Shown: piece by piece, positions 44,561 through 55,557 of the stretch
Position numbering within the stretch: the first letter of the stretch is position 1
Layout: each line of letters opens with the position of its first letter
Origin: Arthrobacter sp. AFG20
GTDB taxonomy: Bacteria > Actinomycetota > Actinomycetes > Actinomycetales > Micrococcaceae
Length of the DNA stretch: 64,000 bases
Reading direction: 5' to 3'
Assembly: GCF_002892795.1 (NCBI RefSeq)
Contig: NZ_PJMC01000010.1
Coordinates: 1 to 64,000, forward strand
Made by a program: the position numbers and the translations under genes
Notes under the pieces: model-generated
What the model was told of the DNA's origin: nothing
Seen by the model: only the letters and a program-made list of their open reading frames with translations
The model's database searches: none

Positions 44561-45049
44561 TTACTTCCCGTTGATGGCGGCCGCGAGTTCCTCCGGGCGG
44601 CGGGTGGACGTCAGCCAGTACGGCGTGGGGTCCGACGGGTCGGTGATCTCGATCCTGACCACCGGATCGATCCACCCCCGGATGCACATGTAGGCGAGGC
44701 CGTTCAGGCGTGTGCCGCGCTCCGCCGTCGCCTCTTTGCCGCGGTGCGGCGCAGCCCCGCCGATCAGGCTGCGCTCGATGCTGGCCCGGCCCACCTGGAC
44801 GGTGCGCGTGGTCACAGACACTGACGGCGTGGACAGGACCAGCAGTACGGCTTCGATGGCGAACAGAACAGCAGCCGCGGTGAAGCCAGCCACCATACTG
44901 ATGGGGGCGAAGACCAGGATGCCGGCCGATGCGATACCTAAGGCGACAACCCAAATCCAGGCGCCGGGCCACAGCTTCTCGGAGAAAATCACCGTTTCGT
45001 CCGGTGAAGACGGGTTGCGGGAAGGAACGGCGGCGCTTGATTCGGGCAT
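44561..45049 (-). CDS. DUF3093 family membrane protein
   Basis: 162-residue protein with two adjacent hydrophobic segments after residue 30 (AWIWVVALGIASAGILVF and MVAGFTAAAVLFAIEAVLLV) and a soluble C-terminal part with RGWIDPVVRIEITDPSDPTPYWL. DUF3093 proteins lie next to dut in many Actinobacteria; function unknown. ATG 45049 has TAAGCT 6 nt upstream (leaderless). Divergent from dut. Confidence 0.9.
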   Translation of the reverse strand: MPESSAAVPSRNPSSPDETVIFSEKLWPGAWIWVVALGIASAGILVFAPISMVAGFTAAAVLFAIEAVLLVLSTPSVSVTTRTVQVGRASIERSLIGGAAPHRGKEATAERGTRLNGLAYMCIRGWIDPVVRIEITDPSDPTPYWLTSTRRPEELAAAINGK

Positions 45050-45055
45050 GACCCC

Positions 45056-45061
45056 AGCTTA
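45056..45061 (-). promoter_or_regulatory. Leaderless -10 of the DUF3093 gene
   Basis: TAAGCT on the minus strand ends exactly 6 nt before ATG 45049; no Shine-Dalgarno. Confidence 0.5.
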
Positions 45062-45112
45062 GTGGCCAGTAGTGCGGACCTTCTGCAGTAGGAGGAGTCA
45101 GAGCCCGGGCGA

Positions 45113-45118
45113 TAGAGT
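45113..45118 (+). promoter_or_regulatory. Candidate leaderless -10 of dut
   Basis: TAGAGT ends 8 nt before GTG 45127; no Shine-Dalgarno is seen in between. Confidence 0.4.
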
Positions 45119-45126
45119 GTGGGACT

Positions 45127-45687
45127 GTGACTGACGAATCAACGGCCATGACATCCCTCGCACATCAGGCTCCGGCGCAGCAGGCCCCCGCGGGTGACGC
45201 TGCGCAGCCCCCCAGGGCGGACTTCGGAGCACCCACGGTGCAGGTGCAGCTGAAAATGCTCGACGACGGTTTGGAAGCGCCGTCGTACGCCCACCCCGGT
45301 GACGCCGGGGCGGATCTGCGGGCCCGCGAGGACGTGGTGCTCGAGCCGGGCGAGCGGCGCCTCGTCCCCACCGGTGTATCCATCGCCCTGCCGGATGGCT
45401 TTGTGGCCCTCATCCACCCCCGCTCTGGCCTCGCCACCAAGCACGGCCTTACCGTCGTTAATGCACCGGGCACTGTGGACGCCGGGTACCGCGGAGAGAT
45501 CGCGGTGACGCTGCTCAACACCGACCGGGACCAAGCCATAGAGCTGCGGCGCGGCGATAGAATTGCACAGATGGTGATCCAGCGCGTGGAGCACGCGCAG
45601 TTCGTCGCCGTGGGCGAGCTGAACGACTCTGTCCGCGGTGCCGGCGGGTTCGGCTCCACGGGCGGGTTTGCCGTCCCGGGTGCGTAG
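45127..45687 (+). CDS. dut: dUTP diphosphatase
   Basis: Trimeric dUTPase that removes dUTP and supplies dUMP for thymidylate synthesis. 186 residues from GTG 45127. All motifs are present: HPGDAGADLRA, the magnesium/uracil parts HPRSGLATKHGLTVVNAPGTVD and YRGEIAVTLLN, RRGDRIAQMVIQ and the flexible end GAGGFGSTGG. The first 38 residues form an Ala/Gln-rich extension not needed in the core (about 150 residues); ATG 45148 is an alternative start. With tdk it covers thymidine nucleotide supply. First gene of the dut-DUF3710-OB-DUF3159 run. Confidence 0.95.
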   Translation: MTDESTAMTSLAHQAPAQQAPAGDAAQPPRADFGAPTVQVQLKMLDDGLEAPSYAHPGDAGADLRAREDVVLEPGERRLVPTGVSIALPDGFVALIHPRSGLATKHGLTVVNAPGTVDAGYRGEIAVTLLNTDRDQAIELRRGDRIAQMVIQRVEHAQFVAVGELNDSVRGAGGFGSTGGFAVPGA

Positions 45688-45760
45688 CGGCACAACACCG
45701 GCTTAGCTGCACACCCGCGATTCGGGGCGCGCGACACGATCACAACTAAGGAGACAACGC

Positions 45761-46474
45761 ATGGTTTTTGGGCGGGGCAAGAAAGCCAAGAAGCAGGAAT
45801 CGGCAGAACTGGAGGACGTCCAGGAGGATGTCACCCCGGATCCGGCCGGGAATGCCGCGGACGACCGCAGGGCCAACGGCCCCTTCGACGTCTCCGAGGT
45901 CAGCAGCCGCGACGGCTATGTGGACCTCGGCGCCCTGCTCATTGCCCCGCGCGACGGACTCCAGCTCCGGCTCGAAGTTGAGGAAGCAACCCAGCGCGTC
46001 GTCGCCGTAACCATGGACCTTGAGGGGTCGAGCCTGCAGCTGCAGGCATTTGCCGCGCCCCGGTCCGAAGGGCTTTGGGACGAGATCCGGGAGCAGCTCG
46101 GGCAGTCTGTCGGTGGACAGGGCGGCCAGGTTGAGGAGATCCCGGGAGAGTACGGCGTCGAACTCATGGCCAAGCTGCCGGCGGGTGCCCCGGACGGCAG
46201 CCAGGGTTACCGCGTCGCCCGCTTCATTGGCGTCGACGGCCCCCGCTGGTTCCTTCGCGGCGTTTTCGGCGGCGAGGCCGCGCTGGACCGTGAAGCGGCC
46301 GCCGGCCTCGAGGACCTGTTCCGGAAGATCGTCGTCATCAGGGGCGAGAACCCCATGCCGCCCCGCGAACTGTTGCAGCTGCGCCTGCCCAAGGACGCCG
46401 CCGGACCCGTGCCCCCTGCAGAGCCGGACCTCCAGCAGCCCGAGCGCGGTCCGGAGATCACCCAGATTGGTTGA
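45761..46474 (+). CDS. DUF3710 family protein
   Basis: 237-residue actinobacterial protein of unknown function. Opens with a basic start (MVFGRGKKAKKQ), then an acidic stretch and a globular core with VDLGALLIAPRDGLQLRLE and GVDGPRWFLRGVFGGEA. The last 30 residues are Pro-rich. ATG 45761 is preceded by AAGGAG. Homologs (Rv2696c in M. tuberculosis) lie directly after dut, as here. The stop overlaps the start of the OB-fold gene. Confidence 0.9.
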   Translation: MVFGRGKKAKKQESAELEDVQEDVTPDPAGNAADDRRANGPFDVSEVSSRDGYVDLGALLIAPRDGLQLRLEVEEATQRVVAVTMDLEGSSLQLQAFAAPRSEGLWDEIREQLGQSVGGQGGQVEEIPGEYGVELMAKLPAGAPDGSQGYRVARFIGVDGPRWFLRGVFGGEAALDREAAAGLEDLFRKIVVIRGENPMPPRELLQLRLPKDAAGPVPPAEPDLQQPERGPEITQIG

Positions 46475-46796
46475 TGCAGGCGGCCCGCAGGACCACGCGG
46501 TACCCATCCGCGGGCTGCCGGGGCGCGGGCGCGTCCTGTGCCACGGATTTATCGAGTCGGTAACCTACGCGCCCCCGTCGCAGGTGGCAGCCTTCATGGC
46601 CATCGTCTCGGACCATGACACCCCGGTCACGGAACGACGCGGGCGGCTGCGGGTCATCTGGCTGGGCCGCCGCCGCATTCCAGGGATTGACGCGGGGACG
46701 GAACTCAAACTCGAAGGCATGCTGACCGTCAAGGAAGGCATGCCCACCATGTTCAACCCCCGCTACGAGATACTTTCCCGCCAGGAGAACCAATGA
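46467..46796 (+). CDS. OB-fold nucleic acid-binding protein
   Basis: About 109 residues, a small OB-fold protein related to RecG-type wedge/OB domains: GRVLCHGFIESVTYAP, RGRLRVIWLGRRRIPGID and KLEGMLTVKEGMPTMFNPRYEIL. The start is not certain; I propose TTG 46467, overlapping the end of the DUF3710 gene by 8 bp, since no ATG or GTG suits the frame and the open region upstream is only a shadow. Stop overlaps DUF3159 start in ATGA. This gene keeps its place in M. tuberculosis (Rv2694c). Confidence 0.75.
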   Translation: MVDAGGPQDHAVPIRGLPGRGRVLCHGFIESVTYAPPSQVAAFMAIVSDHDTPVTERRGRLRVIWLGRRRIPGIDAGTELKLEGMLTVKEGMPTMFNPRYEILSRQENQ

Positions 46797-47548
46797 CTTT
46801 GCCTGAGAACCCCGACTCGGGACCGGGCCGCGAGGAGCCCAAGCCCGCGCCCGAGACCCCGGGTTTTGCAGGGCTGGCCGAGGACTACGCGTCCAAGGCA
46901 GGGCTGCACCGCACCCACGACGGCCGCATCGACGTGCTCAAGAGCGCCGGCGGTTACCAGGGAATCGCCGAGAGCATCTTGCCCGGCCTGGTCTTCCTGG
47001 TCGCCTTCACCGCCACCACTGCCCTGACGCCGTCGCTCATTGCGGCCCTGGGCACTGCCGCCGTCTTCACGGTGGTCCGGCTCGTGCAGCGCCGTCCGCT
47101 GACCCAGGCACTGGCTGGCGTCGTCGGTGTGGGCATCTCCGCGTGGCTCGCCAACACCACCGGCAAGGCAGAAAACTTTTATCTTCCCGGATTCCTGACC
47201 AACGCGGCCTACATCGTGGCGATGGTCATCTCCATTGCCGTCCGCTGGCCGATCGCGGGCCTGCTGTTCGGGTTCATCCGGAACGAAGGCCTGAACTGGC
47301 GCAAGGACCCGGCCCGGGTGCGCGCCTACCGGCTGGGCACATGGATCATCGTCGGCGTGCTGCTGCTGCGCCTGCTGGTTCAGGTTCCGCTGTACCTGAT
47401 GGGTCCGGACGGGCTGACGGCATTGGCCACCACCAGGCTCATCATGGGAGCGCCGCTGTACATCCTCGGTGTGTGGCTCGCCTGGCTCATCACCCGGCCC
47501 GCGGCAACGCCTGACGGTCAGCCGTCGAAGCCGTCGTCGTCCAGCTGA
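46793..47548 (+). CDS. DUF3159 membrane protein
   Basis: 251-residue protein with about five to six membrane helices (ILPGLVFLVAFTATTALT, LIAALGTAAVFTVVRLV, AYIVAMVISIAVRWPIAGLLFG, WIIVGVLLLRLLVQVPLYL) and short acidic/basic ends. Actinobacterial family of unknown function, adjacent to ceoC in M. tuberculosis too (Rv2693c). ATG 46793 overlaps the previous stop (ATGA). Its last 31 bp overlap the end of the convergent ceoC. Confidence 0.9.
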   Translation: MTLPENPDSGPGREEPKPAPETPGFAGLAEDYASKAGLHRTHDGRIDVLKSAGGYQGIAESILPGLVFLVAFTATTALTPSLIAALGTAAVFTVVRLVQRRPLTQALAGVVGVGISAWLANTTGKAENFYLPGFLTNAAYIVAMVISIAVRWPIAGLLFGFIRNEGLNWRKDPARVRAYRLGTWIIVGVLLLRLLVQVPLYLMGPDGLTALATTRLIMGAPLYILGVWLAWLITRPAATPDGQPSKPSSSS

Positions 47549-48306
47549 TCTGCAGTTGCCGGCGCCGCCGCTGCCCCGCCCTGCCCCTCACCTGAACCGT
47601 TCCCCTCACCTGAACCGTTCCCCTCACTGGGCGCGTCCCCTTCGCTGGAGCCGGGCGACAGGAGCTCCCGCAGCTGGTTTTCCGCCGCGATGGTGGTGAC
47701 GAAAAACAGCTCGTCGCCGCCGTCTATGACATCGTCGCGGCTGGGCGTGATCGGAGCCTGGTCCCGCAGGATGGCCACCAGCGTGGAGTCCTCCGGCCAG
47801 TCAATGTCGCCTACCGTCAGTCCGATGGCGTGGGAGTCATGCGGCACCGTGAACTCGACGATGGACGAGACACCAGTCTGCAGGGTCAGGAGCCGGACGA
47901 GGTCGCCGATCTCAACGGCTTCCTCCACCAGTGCTGTCATGAGCTGCGGCGTGTTCACGGCAACGTCCACGCCCCAGGAGTCATTGAACATCCAGTCGTT
48001 CTTCGGGTTGTTCACGCGCCCCACGGTGCGCCCGATGCCAAACTCGGTCTTGGCCAGCAATGAGACGACGAGGTTCACCTTGTCATCGCCCGTGGCGGAA
48101 ACCACCACGTCCGCATCCTCAAGCTTCGCGTCCTGCAAGGTGCTCAGCTCACAGGCGTCGCCCACCAGCCAGTGCGCGCCGCGCAGGCCGCTGCGCCCGA
48201 TCACTTCGGGCTTCAGGTCGATCAGCAGGATTTCGTGTTTGTGGGCCAGCAGCTCACGGGCAATCGAGGAGCCGACGCTTCCGGCCCCGACGATGACGAC
48301 TTTCAC
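47518..48306 (-). CDS. ceoC: TrkA-type potassium regulatory protein (CeoC-like)
   Basis: 262-residue RCK protein: Rossmann NAD(H)-binding part (VVIVGAGSVGSSIARELL) followed by a C-terminal RCK_C region (HAIGLTVGDIDWPEDSTLVAIL). It likely gates a potassium transporter in response to nucleotide. The tail of about 45 residues is Gly/Ser/Glu-rich with GSGEGN repeats. GTG start at 48306 directly abuts the ceoB stop. Mycobacterial homologs are Rv2692 (CeoC). Overlaps DUF3159 convergently by 31 bp. Confidence 0.9.
   Translation of the reverse strand: MKVVIVGAGSVGSSIARELLAHKHEILLIDLKPEVIGRSGLRGAHWLVGDACELSTLQDAKLEDADVVVSATGDDKVNLVVSLLAKTEFGIGRTVGRVNNPKNDWMFNDSWGVDVAVNTPQLMTALVEEAVEIGDLVRLLTLQTGVSSIVEFTVPHDSHAIGLTVGDIDWPEDSTLVAILRDQAPITPSRDDVIDGGDELFFVTTIAAENQLRELLSPGSSEGDAPSEGNGSGEGNGSGEGQGGAAAAPATADQLDDDGFDG
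47584..47628 (-). repeat. 18-bp tandem repeat in the ceoC tail
   Basis: Two perfect copies of an 18-bp unit (47584-47601, 47602-47619) and half of a third. They encode GSGEGN repeats near the ceoC C-terminus; multiples of three keep the frame. Confidence 0.9.
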
Positions 48307-48978
48307 TTAGGACTCCTTGGCGGGTGCTTTGGCGAGGATGTGGGCGACTTCGGACGTGCGGTCCGCCCGCAGCATGGCGTGCACGCTGTCGCCGTCCTGG
48401 TAGGAAGTGCCCGCGGCGGGCAGCATCCCCTCGCCGAACCTGGTCAGGTAGGCGACCCGCACGTCGGCCACCTTTTCGATGGTGGTGACCGGATGGCCCA
48501 CCCATTCCGGGTGGAGGTCGAGTTCGGCCAGCACGAGGCGGCCCGAGGGGTCGCGGAAGTCTCCGGCGAGGTGCTGTTCGGGAAGGATGCGGCGCAGGAC
48601 CTGGTCGGCGCTCCAGCGCACCGCGGCCACCGTGGGGATGCCCAGCCGCTGGTAAATCTCGGCGCGGCCGGGATCATAGATGCGGGCCACGACGTGCGGC
48701 ACGTGGAATGTCTCGCGCGCCACCCTGGTCGCCAGGATATTGGAGTTGTCGCCGCTGGAGACCGCTGCAAAGGCATAGGCGTCTGCAACGCCTGCCTGCT
48801 TCAGGGTGTCGCGGTCAAAGCCGACGCCGGTGACTTTCCGGCCGGTGAAGCCCGAGCGGAGGCGGCGGAAGGCGCGGTCGTCCTGGTCGATGATGGCCAC
48901 CGAGTGGCCGGCATCCTCGAGCGTGTGCGCCAAGGTGGCCCCGACGCGTCCACAACCCATGATCACGAAGTGCGCCAC
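48307..48978 (-). CDS. ceoB: TrkA-type potassium regulatory protein (CeoB-like)
   Basis: 223-residue RCK protein with HFVIMGCGRVGATLAHTLEDAG at the nucleotide-binding end and the RCK_C part at the other (VGHPVTTIEKVADVRVAYLTRFGEGMLP). GTG 48978 (MAHFVIMGCGRVG) is preceded by GGAGAG at 7 nt; codons further upstream look non-coding. It precedes ceoC without a gap. The pair is divergent from a KimA-like transporter, which may be its partner rather than TrkH/KtrB, none of which is in the window. Confidence 0.92.
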   Translation of the reverse strand: MAHFVIMGCGRVGATLAHTLEDAGHSVAIIDQDDRAFRRLRSGFTGRKVTGVGFDRDTLKQAGVADAYAFAAVSSGDNSNILATRVARETFHVPHVVARIYDPGRAEIYQRLGIPTVAAVRWSADQVLRRILPEQHLAGDFRDPSGRLVLAELDLHPEWVGHPVTTIEKVADVRVAYLTRFGEGMLPAAGTSYQDGDSVHAMLRADRTSEVAHILAKAPAKES

Positions 48979-49060
48979 GCGTTCTCTCCTCAACTCTCGC
49001 CCACTGCTCCGTAAGACTCTACCGCCGGAAACCTGCCATGACATCGCGTGCGAATCAGAC

Positions 49061-49066
49061 TAACTT
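49061..49066 (+). promoter_or_regulatory. Leaderless -10 of the KimA-like gene
   Basis: TAACTT ends 6 nt before GTG 49073, supporting that start rather than GTG 49070. Confidence 0.5.
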
Positions 49067-49072
49067 TGTGTG

Positions 49073-51049
49073 GTGCTGACAATTCTGAATGCCGCGAAGC
49101 GCGTGCTGGTGGGGAGGCCCTTCAGGAACGACAGGATGGCCCACACCCTCCTGCCGAAGAGGATCGCCCTGCCCATCTTCGCCTCGGATGCACTGTCCTC
49201 CGTGGCCTACGCCCCTGATGAGATTCTCCTCACGCTGGCTTTGGCCGGCGTGAGCGCCGTGGCATTCTCCCCGCTCGTGGGCCTCGCCGTCATGGTGGTC
49301 CTGCTGACCGTCGTGGCTTCCTACCGCCAGAACGTCCACGCCTACCCCTCAGGCGGAGGCGACTACGAGATCGCCAACGAGAACCTGGGCAAGTACGCCG
49401 GACTGACTGTGGCGTCTGCGCTGCTCGTGGACTATGTGCTCACCGTTGCCGTGTCCATGTCATCGGCGGCCGCCTACCTCACCACCGCCATCCCGTCGCT
49501 CCATGGCCGGCAGGCAATGATCGCCACCATCGGCGTGGTGATCCTGGCGCTCGTCAACCTGCGCGGCATCAAGGAAGCCGGCAGCGTTTTCGCGGTGCCG
49601 ACGTACATCTTCATGGCATCCATCCTGGGCATGACCGCCGTCGGCATCTTCCAGGCCGTGACCGGACAGCTGGGCCAGGCGCCGTCGGCGGCGTTCACGA
49701 TCGTCCCCTCACCCGGCTTCGACGAGGGCCTGGTCGGACTCGCGGGCGCGTTCCTGCTGCTGCGGGCATTCTCATCGGGTGCCGCAGCCCTGACAGGTGT
49801 GGAAGCCATCAGCAACGGCGTGCCGAACTTCCAGAAGCCCAAGAGCAAGAACGCGGCCAGCACGCTGCTGCTGCTCGGGATCATCGCCTCGGCCATGCTG
49901 GCAGGAATCATCTACCTGGCCAACGCCACCAAAGTGCACATCGTGCTGGACCCGGCCACTGAATTCCTGCTTAACGGGCAGCCGTTGCCGGAGGGCTACA
50001 TCCAGAACCCGGCCATCAGCCAGATCGCGCAGACCATTTTCGGCGCCGGCTCCATTCCGTTCTACATCGTGGTCGCGGCCACCGGCGTCATCCTCGTCTT
50101 TGCCTCCAACACGGCCTTCAACGGCTTCCCCGTCCTGGGGTCCATCCTCGCGCAGGACGGGTACCTGCCCCGGCAGCTGCGCACCCGCGGCGACAGGCTT
50201 GCCTTCAGCAACGGTGTGCTTGCCCTGGCGGCCGGCGCGCTGATCCTGATCCTGTCGTTCAACGCGGATGTCACCAAGCTCATCCAGCTGTATATCGTCG
50301 GAGTTTTCATCTCGTTCACGGCAAGCCAGCTGGGCATGGTCCGGCACTGGGGCCGCGAGCTGAAACTGGCCAAGGACAAGGCAGTCCGGCGCAGGATGAT
50401 CAAGTCGCGAACCATCAACATGATCGGCTTCGGCATGACCGCGCTGGTGCTGGTGATCGTGCTGATCACCAAGTTCGAACAGGGTGCCTGGATTGCCCTG
50501 CTCGCCATGTTTGTCCTGTTCCTCATCATGTGGAGCATCCGCGCCCACTACGACAACGTGGCCAAGGAGCTGGCGGTCGACGAGGATTCGTCGCCGCGCG
50601 CCCTGCCCACCCGCGTGCATGCCGTACTGCTGGTGTCCCACGTCCGCAAGCCGGTGCTCCGCGCCCTGGCGTATGCGCGCGCTTCCCGGCCGTCACGGCT
50701 GGATGCCATCACGGTGGACATCAACGCCGAGGAAACAGCGCACACCCTTGCCGACTGGGAGAAACTGGAGATCCCGGTTCCGCTGACCATCCTCGCCAGC
50801 CCCTACCGCGAGACGGTCACGCCGATCATGGACTACATCAAGAACATGCGCCGGGACTCGCCCCGGGACCTGATCGTGGTCTATATCCCCGAGTACGTGG
50901 TGGGCAAATGGTGGGAGCAGCTGGTGCACAACCAGACAGCCCTCCGCATCAAGACCCGGCTCCACTTCGAGCCGGGCGTCATGGTTGCCAGCGTCCCCTG
51001 GCAGCTCAAATCATCCGAAGAAGCCAAGAGACTGCAGGACATTCAATGA
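49073..51049 (+). CDS. APC family permease, KimA-like potassium transporter
   Basis: About 658 residues with about 12 helices and a C-terminal soluble part of about 150. The sequence resembles the potassium importer KimA (YdaO) of B. subtilis: SDALSSVAYAPDEILLTLAL, SYRQNVHAYPSGGGDYEI, LLVDYVLTVAVSMSS and the later VFASNTAFNGFPVLGSILA. Two GTG codons overlap (49070, 49073); I prefer 49073, which is 6 nt from TAACTT. Divergent from ceoB/ceoC, potassium regulators, which strengthens the assignment. The stop overlaps the methyltransferase gene. Amino acid transport cannot be excluded. Confidence 0.82.
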   Translation: MLTILNAAKRVLVGRPFRNDRMAHTLLPKRIALPIFASDALSSVAYAPDEILLTLALAGVSAVAFSPLVGLAVMVVLLTVVASYRQNVHAYPSGGGDYEIANENLGKYAGLTVASALLVDYVLTVAVSMSSAAAYLTTAIPSLHGRQAMIATIGVVILALVNLRGIKEAGSVFAVPTYIFMASILGMTAVGIFQAVTGQLGQAPSAAFTIVPSPGFDEGLVGLAGAFLLLRAFSSGAAALTGVEAISNGVPNFQKPKSKNAASTLLLLGIIASAMLAGIIYLANATKVHIVLDPATEFLLNGQPLPEGYIQNPAISQIAQTIFGAGSIPFYIVVAATGVILVFASNTAFNGFPVLGSILAQDGYLPRQLRTRGDRLAFSNGVLALAAGALILILSFNADVTKLIQLYIVGVFISFTASQLGMVRHWGRELKLAKDKAVRRRMIKSRTINMIGFGMTALVLVIVLITKFEQGAWIALLAMFVLFLIMWSIRAHYDNVAKELAVDEDSSPRALPTRVHAVLLVSHVRKPVLRALAYARASRPSRLDAITVDINAEETAHTLADWEKLEIPVPLTILASPYRETVTPIMDYIKNMRRDSPRDLIVVYIPEYVVGKWWEQLVHNQTALRIKTRLHFEPGVMVASVPWQLKSSEEAKRLQDIQ

Positions 51050-52419
51050 GCCCGGACACCCAGACCACCTCCACCGGACTCGAACTGGTGGTCGACGTCG
51101 GCCCCGTCGCCCACGGCGGACACTGCGTTGCCCGCCATGACGGCCGCGTCGTCTTCGTCCGCCACGGCATCCCGGGGGAGCGGGTGCGGGTCCGGCTTAC
51201 CGACGCCGAAGAGAAGGCCAAGTTCTGGCGCGCGGACGTTGTGGAAGTCCTCGATGCCTCGCCCGACCGGGTGCCGCACTTCTGGCGGACCGCCGACTCC
51301 GCAAGCTCCTGGGCGCACGGGCGCCCGCCGGTCGGCGGCGCCGAACTCGGCCACGTATCGCTGCAGCGCCAGCGGAGCCTCAAGGCGGAGGTGCTGGCCG
51401 AACAGCTCAGCCGGCTGGCCGGCGTCGAACTCTCCCCGGACGTGGAAGGGGTCGGACAGGCCGCAAAAGCCAACGGCGCCGGAAAGACGGACGACGGCGG
51501 GGCCGGCCTTGCGTGGCGCACGCGCGCCAGCTTCGGCGTCACCCAGAGCGGCCGGCTCGGCATGCACGCCCACCGCTCCGACCAGGTGATTCCCGTACAG
51601 GAAATGCCGCTGGCCGTTGACGGCATCAACGCCCTGCGCCTGTGGGATGTTGACCTTCAGGGCATCGAGCGGGTGGAGGTGGCCGCGCCTGCCAATGGCT
51701 CGCGGCCGCTCGTGCTGCTCGCCCCCGCCCCCGGGACCCGCGCCAAACGGCTGAACTCCATCCTGGCCCAGCTTCCCGCGGACGTGTCCGTGGCCAGCTA
51801 CGATCCGCTCAAGAATGAGACGCTGCAGCTCCGCGGCCGGACCTGGGTGCAGGAATCTGCGGCCGGCCACGACTACCGGGTCACGGGTGCAGGGTTCTGG
51901 CAGATCCACCGCGACGCACCGGAAACCCTGGTGGGCGCCGTCACCGGATTCCTGCACGAGGGCGGGTTCCTGGAACCCGGTGCCGCGGTGGCGGACCTCT
52001 ACGCCGGAGCGGGGCTGTTCACGGCGCCGCTGGCCGACGCCGTGGGGGAGACCGGATCCGTCCTGTCGGTGGAGGGCGCCCCGGGCACCAGCCGGGACGC
52101 CCGGAAAAACCTGCACGGTTCACCGCAGGTGGAGATCGTGCAGGGCAAGGTGGAACGGGTGCTCCGCCAGCGGCCCCGCCAGTTCGACGCCCTCATACTC
52201 GACCCGCCGCGCGCCGGTGCGGGCAAGGCCGTGGTCAGCCAGCTGATTGCCTCAAGCCCCCGCGCCATTGCCTACGTGTCCTGCGACCCGTCGTCGTTCG
52301 CACGAGATATTGGTTACTTCCAGGAGGGCGGCTGGTCGCTGGCAGGGCTGCGGGCCTTCGACCTGTACCCCCACACGCACCATCTGGAGACAGTCGCACT
52401 GCTGACTCCCCGCGGCTGA
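51046..52419 (+). CDS. TrmA/RlmD-like RNA uracil-C5 methyltransferase
   Basis: SAM-dependent methyltransferase for uridine C5 in tRNA or rRNA, 457 residues. An N-terminal TRAM-like domain (RVVFVRHGIPGERVRVRLTD) precedes the SAM domain with DLYAGAGLFTAPLADAVG, DPPRAGAGKAVV and the catalytic cysteine in YVSCDPSSFARDIGYF. The family's FeS cysteines are not obvious in the N-terminal half. ATG 51046 overlaps the permease stop, so it is co-translated. Order matches M. tuberculosis Rv2690c-Rv2689c. Confidence 0.9.
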   Translation: MSPDTQTTSTGLELVVDVGPVAHGGHCVARHDGRVVFVRHGIPGERVRVRLTDAEEKAKFWRADVVEVLDASPDRVPHFWRTADSASSWAHGRPPVGGAELGHVSLQRQRSLKAEVLAEQLSRLAGVELSPDVEGVGQAAKANGAGKTDDGGAGLAWRTRASFGVTQSGRLGMHAHRSDQVIPVQEMPLAVDGINALRLWDVDLQGIERVEVAAPANGSRPLVLLAPAPGTRAKRLNSILAQLPADVSVASYDPLKNETLQLRGRTWVQESAAGHDYRVTGAGFWQIHRDAPETLVGAVTGFLHEGGFLEPGAAVADLYAGAGLFTAPLADAVGETGSVLSVEGAPGTSRDARKNLHGSPQVEIVQGKVERVLRQRPRQFDALILDPPRAGAGKAVVSQLIASSPRAIAYVSCDPSSFARDIGYFQEGGWSLAGLRAFDLYPHTHHLETVALLTPRG

Positions 52420-52482
52420 TGTGGCTAGGATGGGCCTAGTAGTCCCGCGTCGCGCGCCGTATTCCCGGCTGACCCCATGCTC

Positions 52483-52510
52483 TTGTGTACGACCTTGTAC
52501 TAGTTAGGAT
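52483..52510 (+). promoter_or_regulatory. acnA promoter
   Basis: TTGTGT (52483-52488) as -35, 16 nt, then TAGGAT (52505-52510) as -10. The leader would be about 58 nt and carries GAGGAG near the start codon. Confidence 0.5.
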
Positions 52511-52521
52511 GACCTAACTAG
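52500..52521. promoter_or_regulatory. Palindromic operator over the acnA -10
   Basis: CTAGTTAGG (52500-52508) and CCTAACTAG (52513-52521) are perfect inverted repeats with 4 nt between. The left arm contains most of the -10, so a bound repressor would block transcription of acnA. Confidence 0.6.
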
Positions 52522-52573
52522 CAAGCGGTCTACCGCGCGACAAAGATGAAACTGTTGCGAGAGGAGTCCTGCG

Positions 52574-55399
<2,826 letters not shown>

Positions 55400-55435
55400 C
55401 GGAATTTAGCCGGGCCAGCCCCGGTAAGCAGTGCG

Positions 55436-55475
55436 AAGAGGCTCCGGCCGGTCAGCAGACCGGCCGGGGCCTCTT
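55436..55475 (+). terminator. Terminator of acnA
   Basis: 17-bp stem AAGAGGC-CCGGCCGGT type (55436-55452 with 55459-55475, one G-T pair) and a CAGCAG loop, 37 bp after the acnA stop. Only a poor T tract follows. Confidence 0.7.
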
Positions 55476-55557
55476 GCGTTGGTGCTGGCGCGGCCACATG
55501 GGCCGGCGCAGAGGCGTTAGAGTTAATGGGCATGTCTACCAGCCGAAGGAGGGGCCG

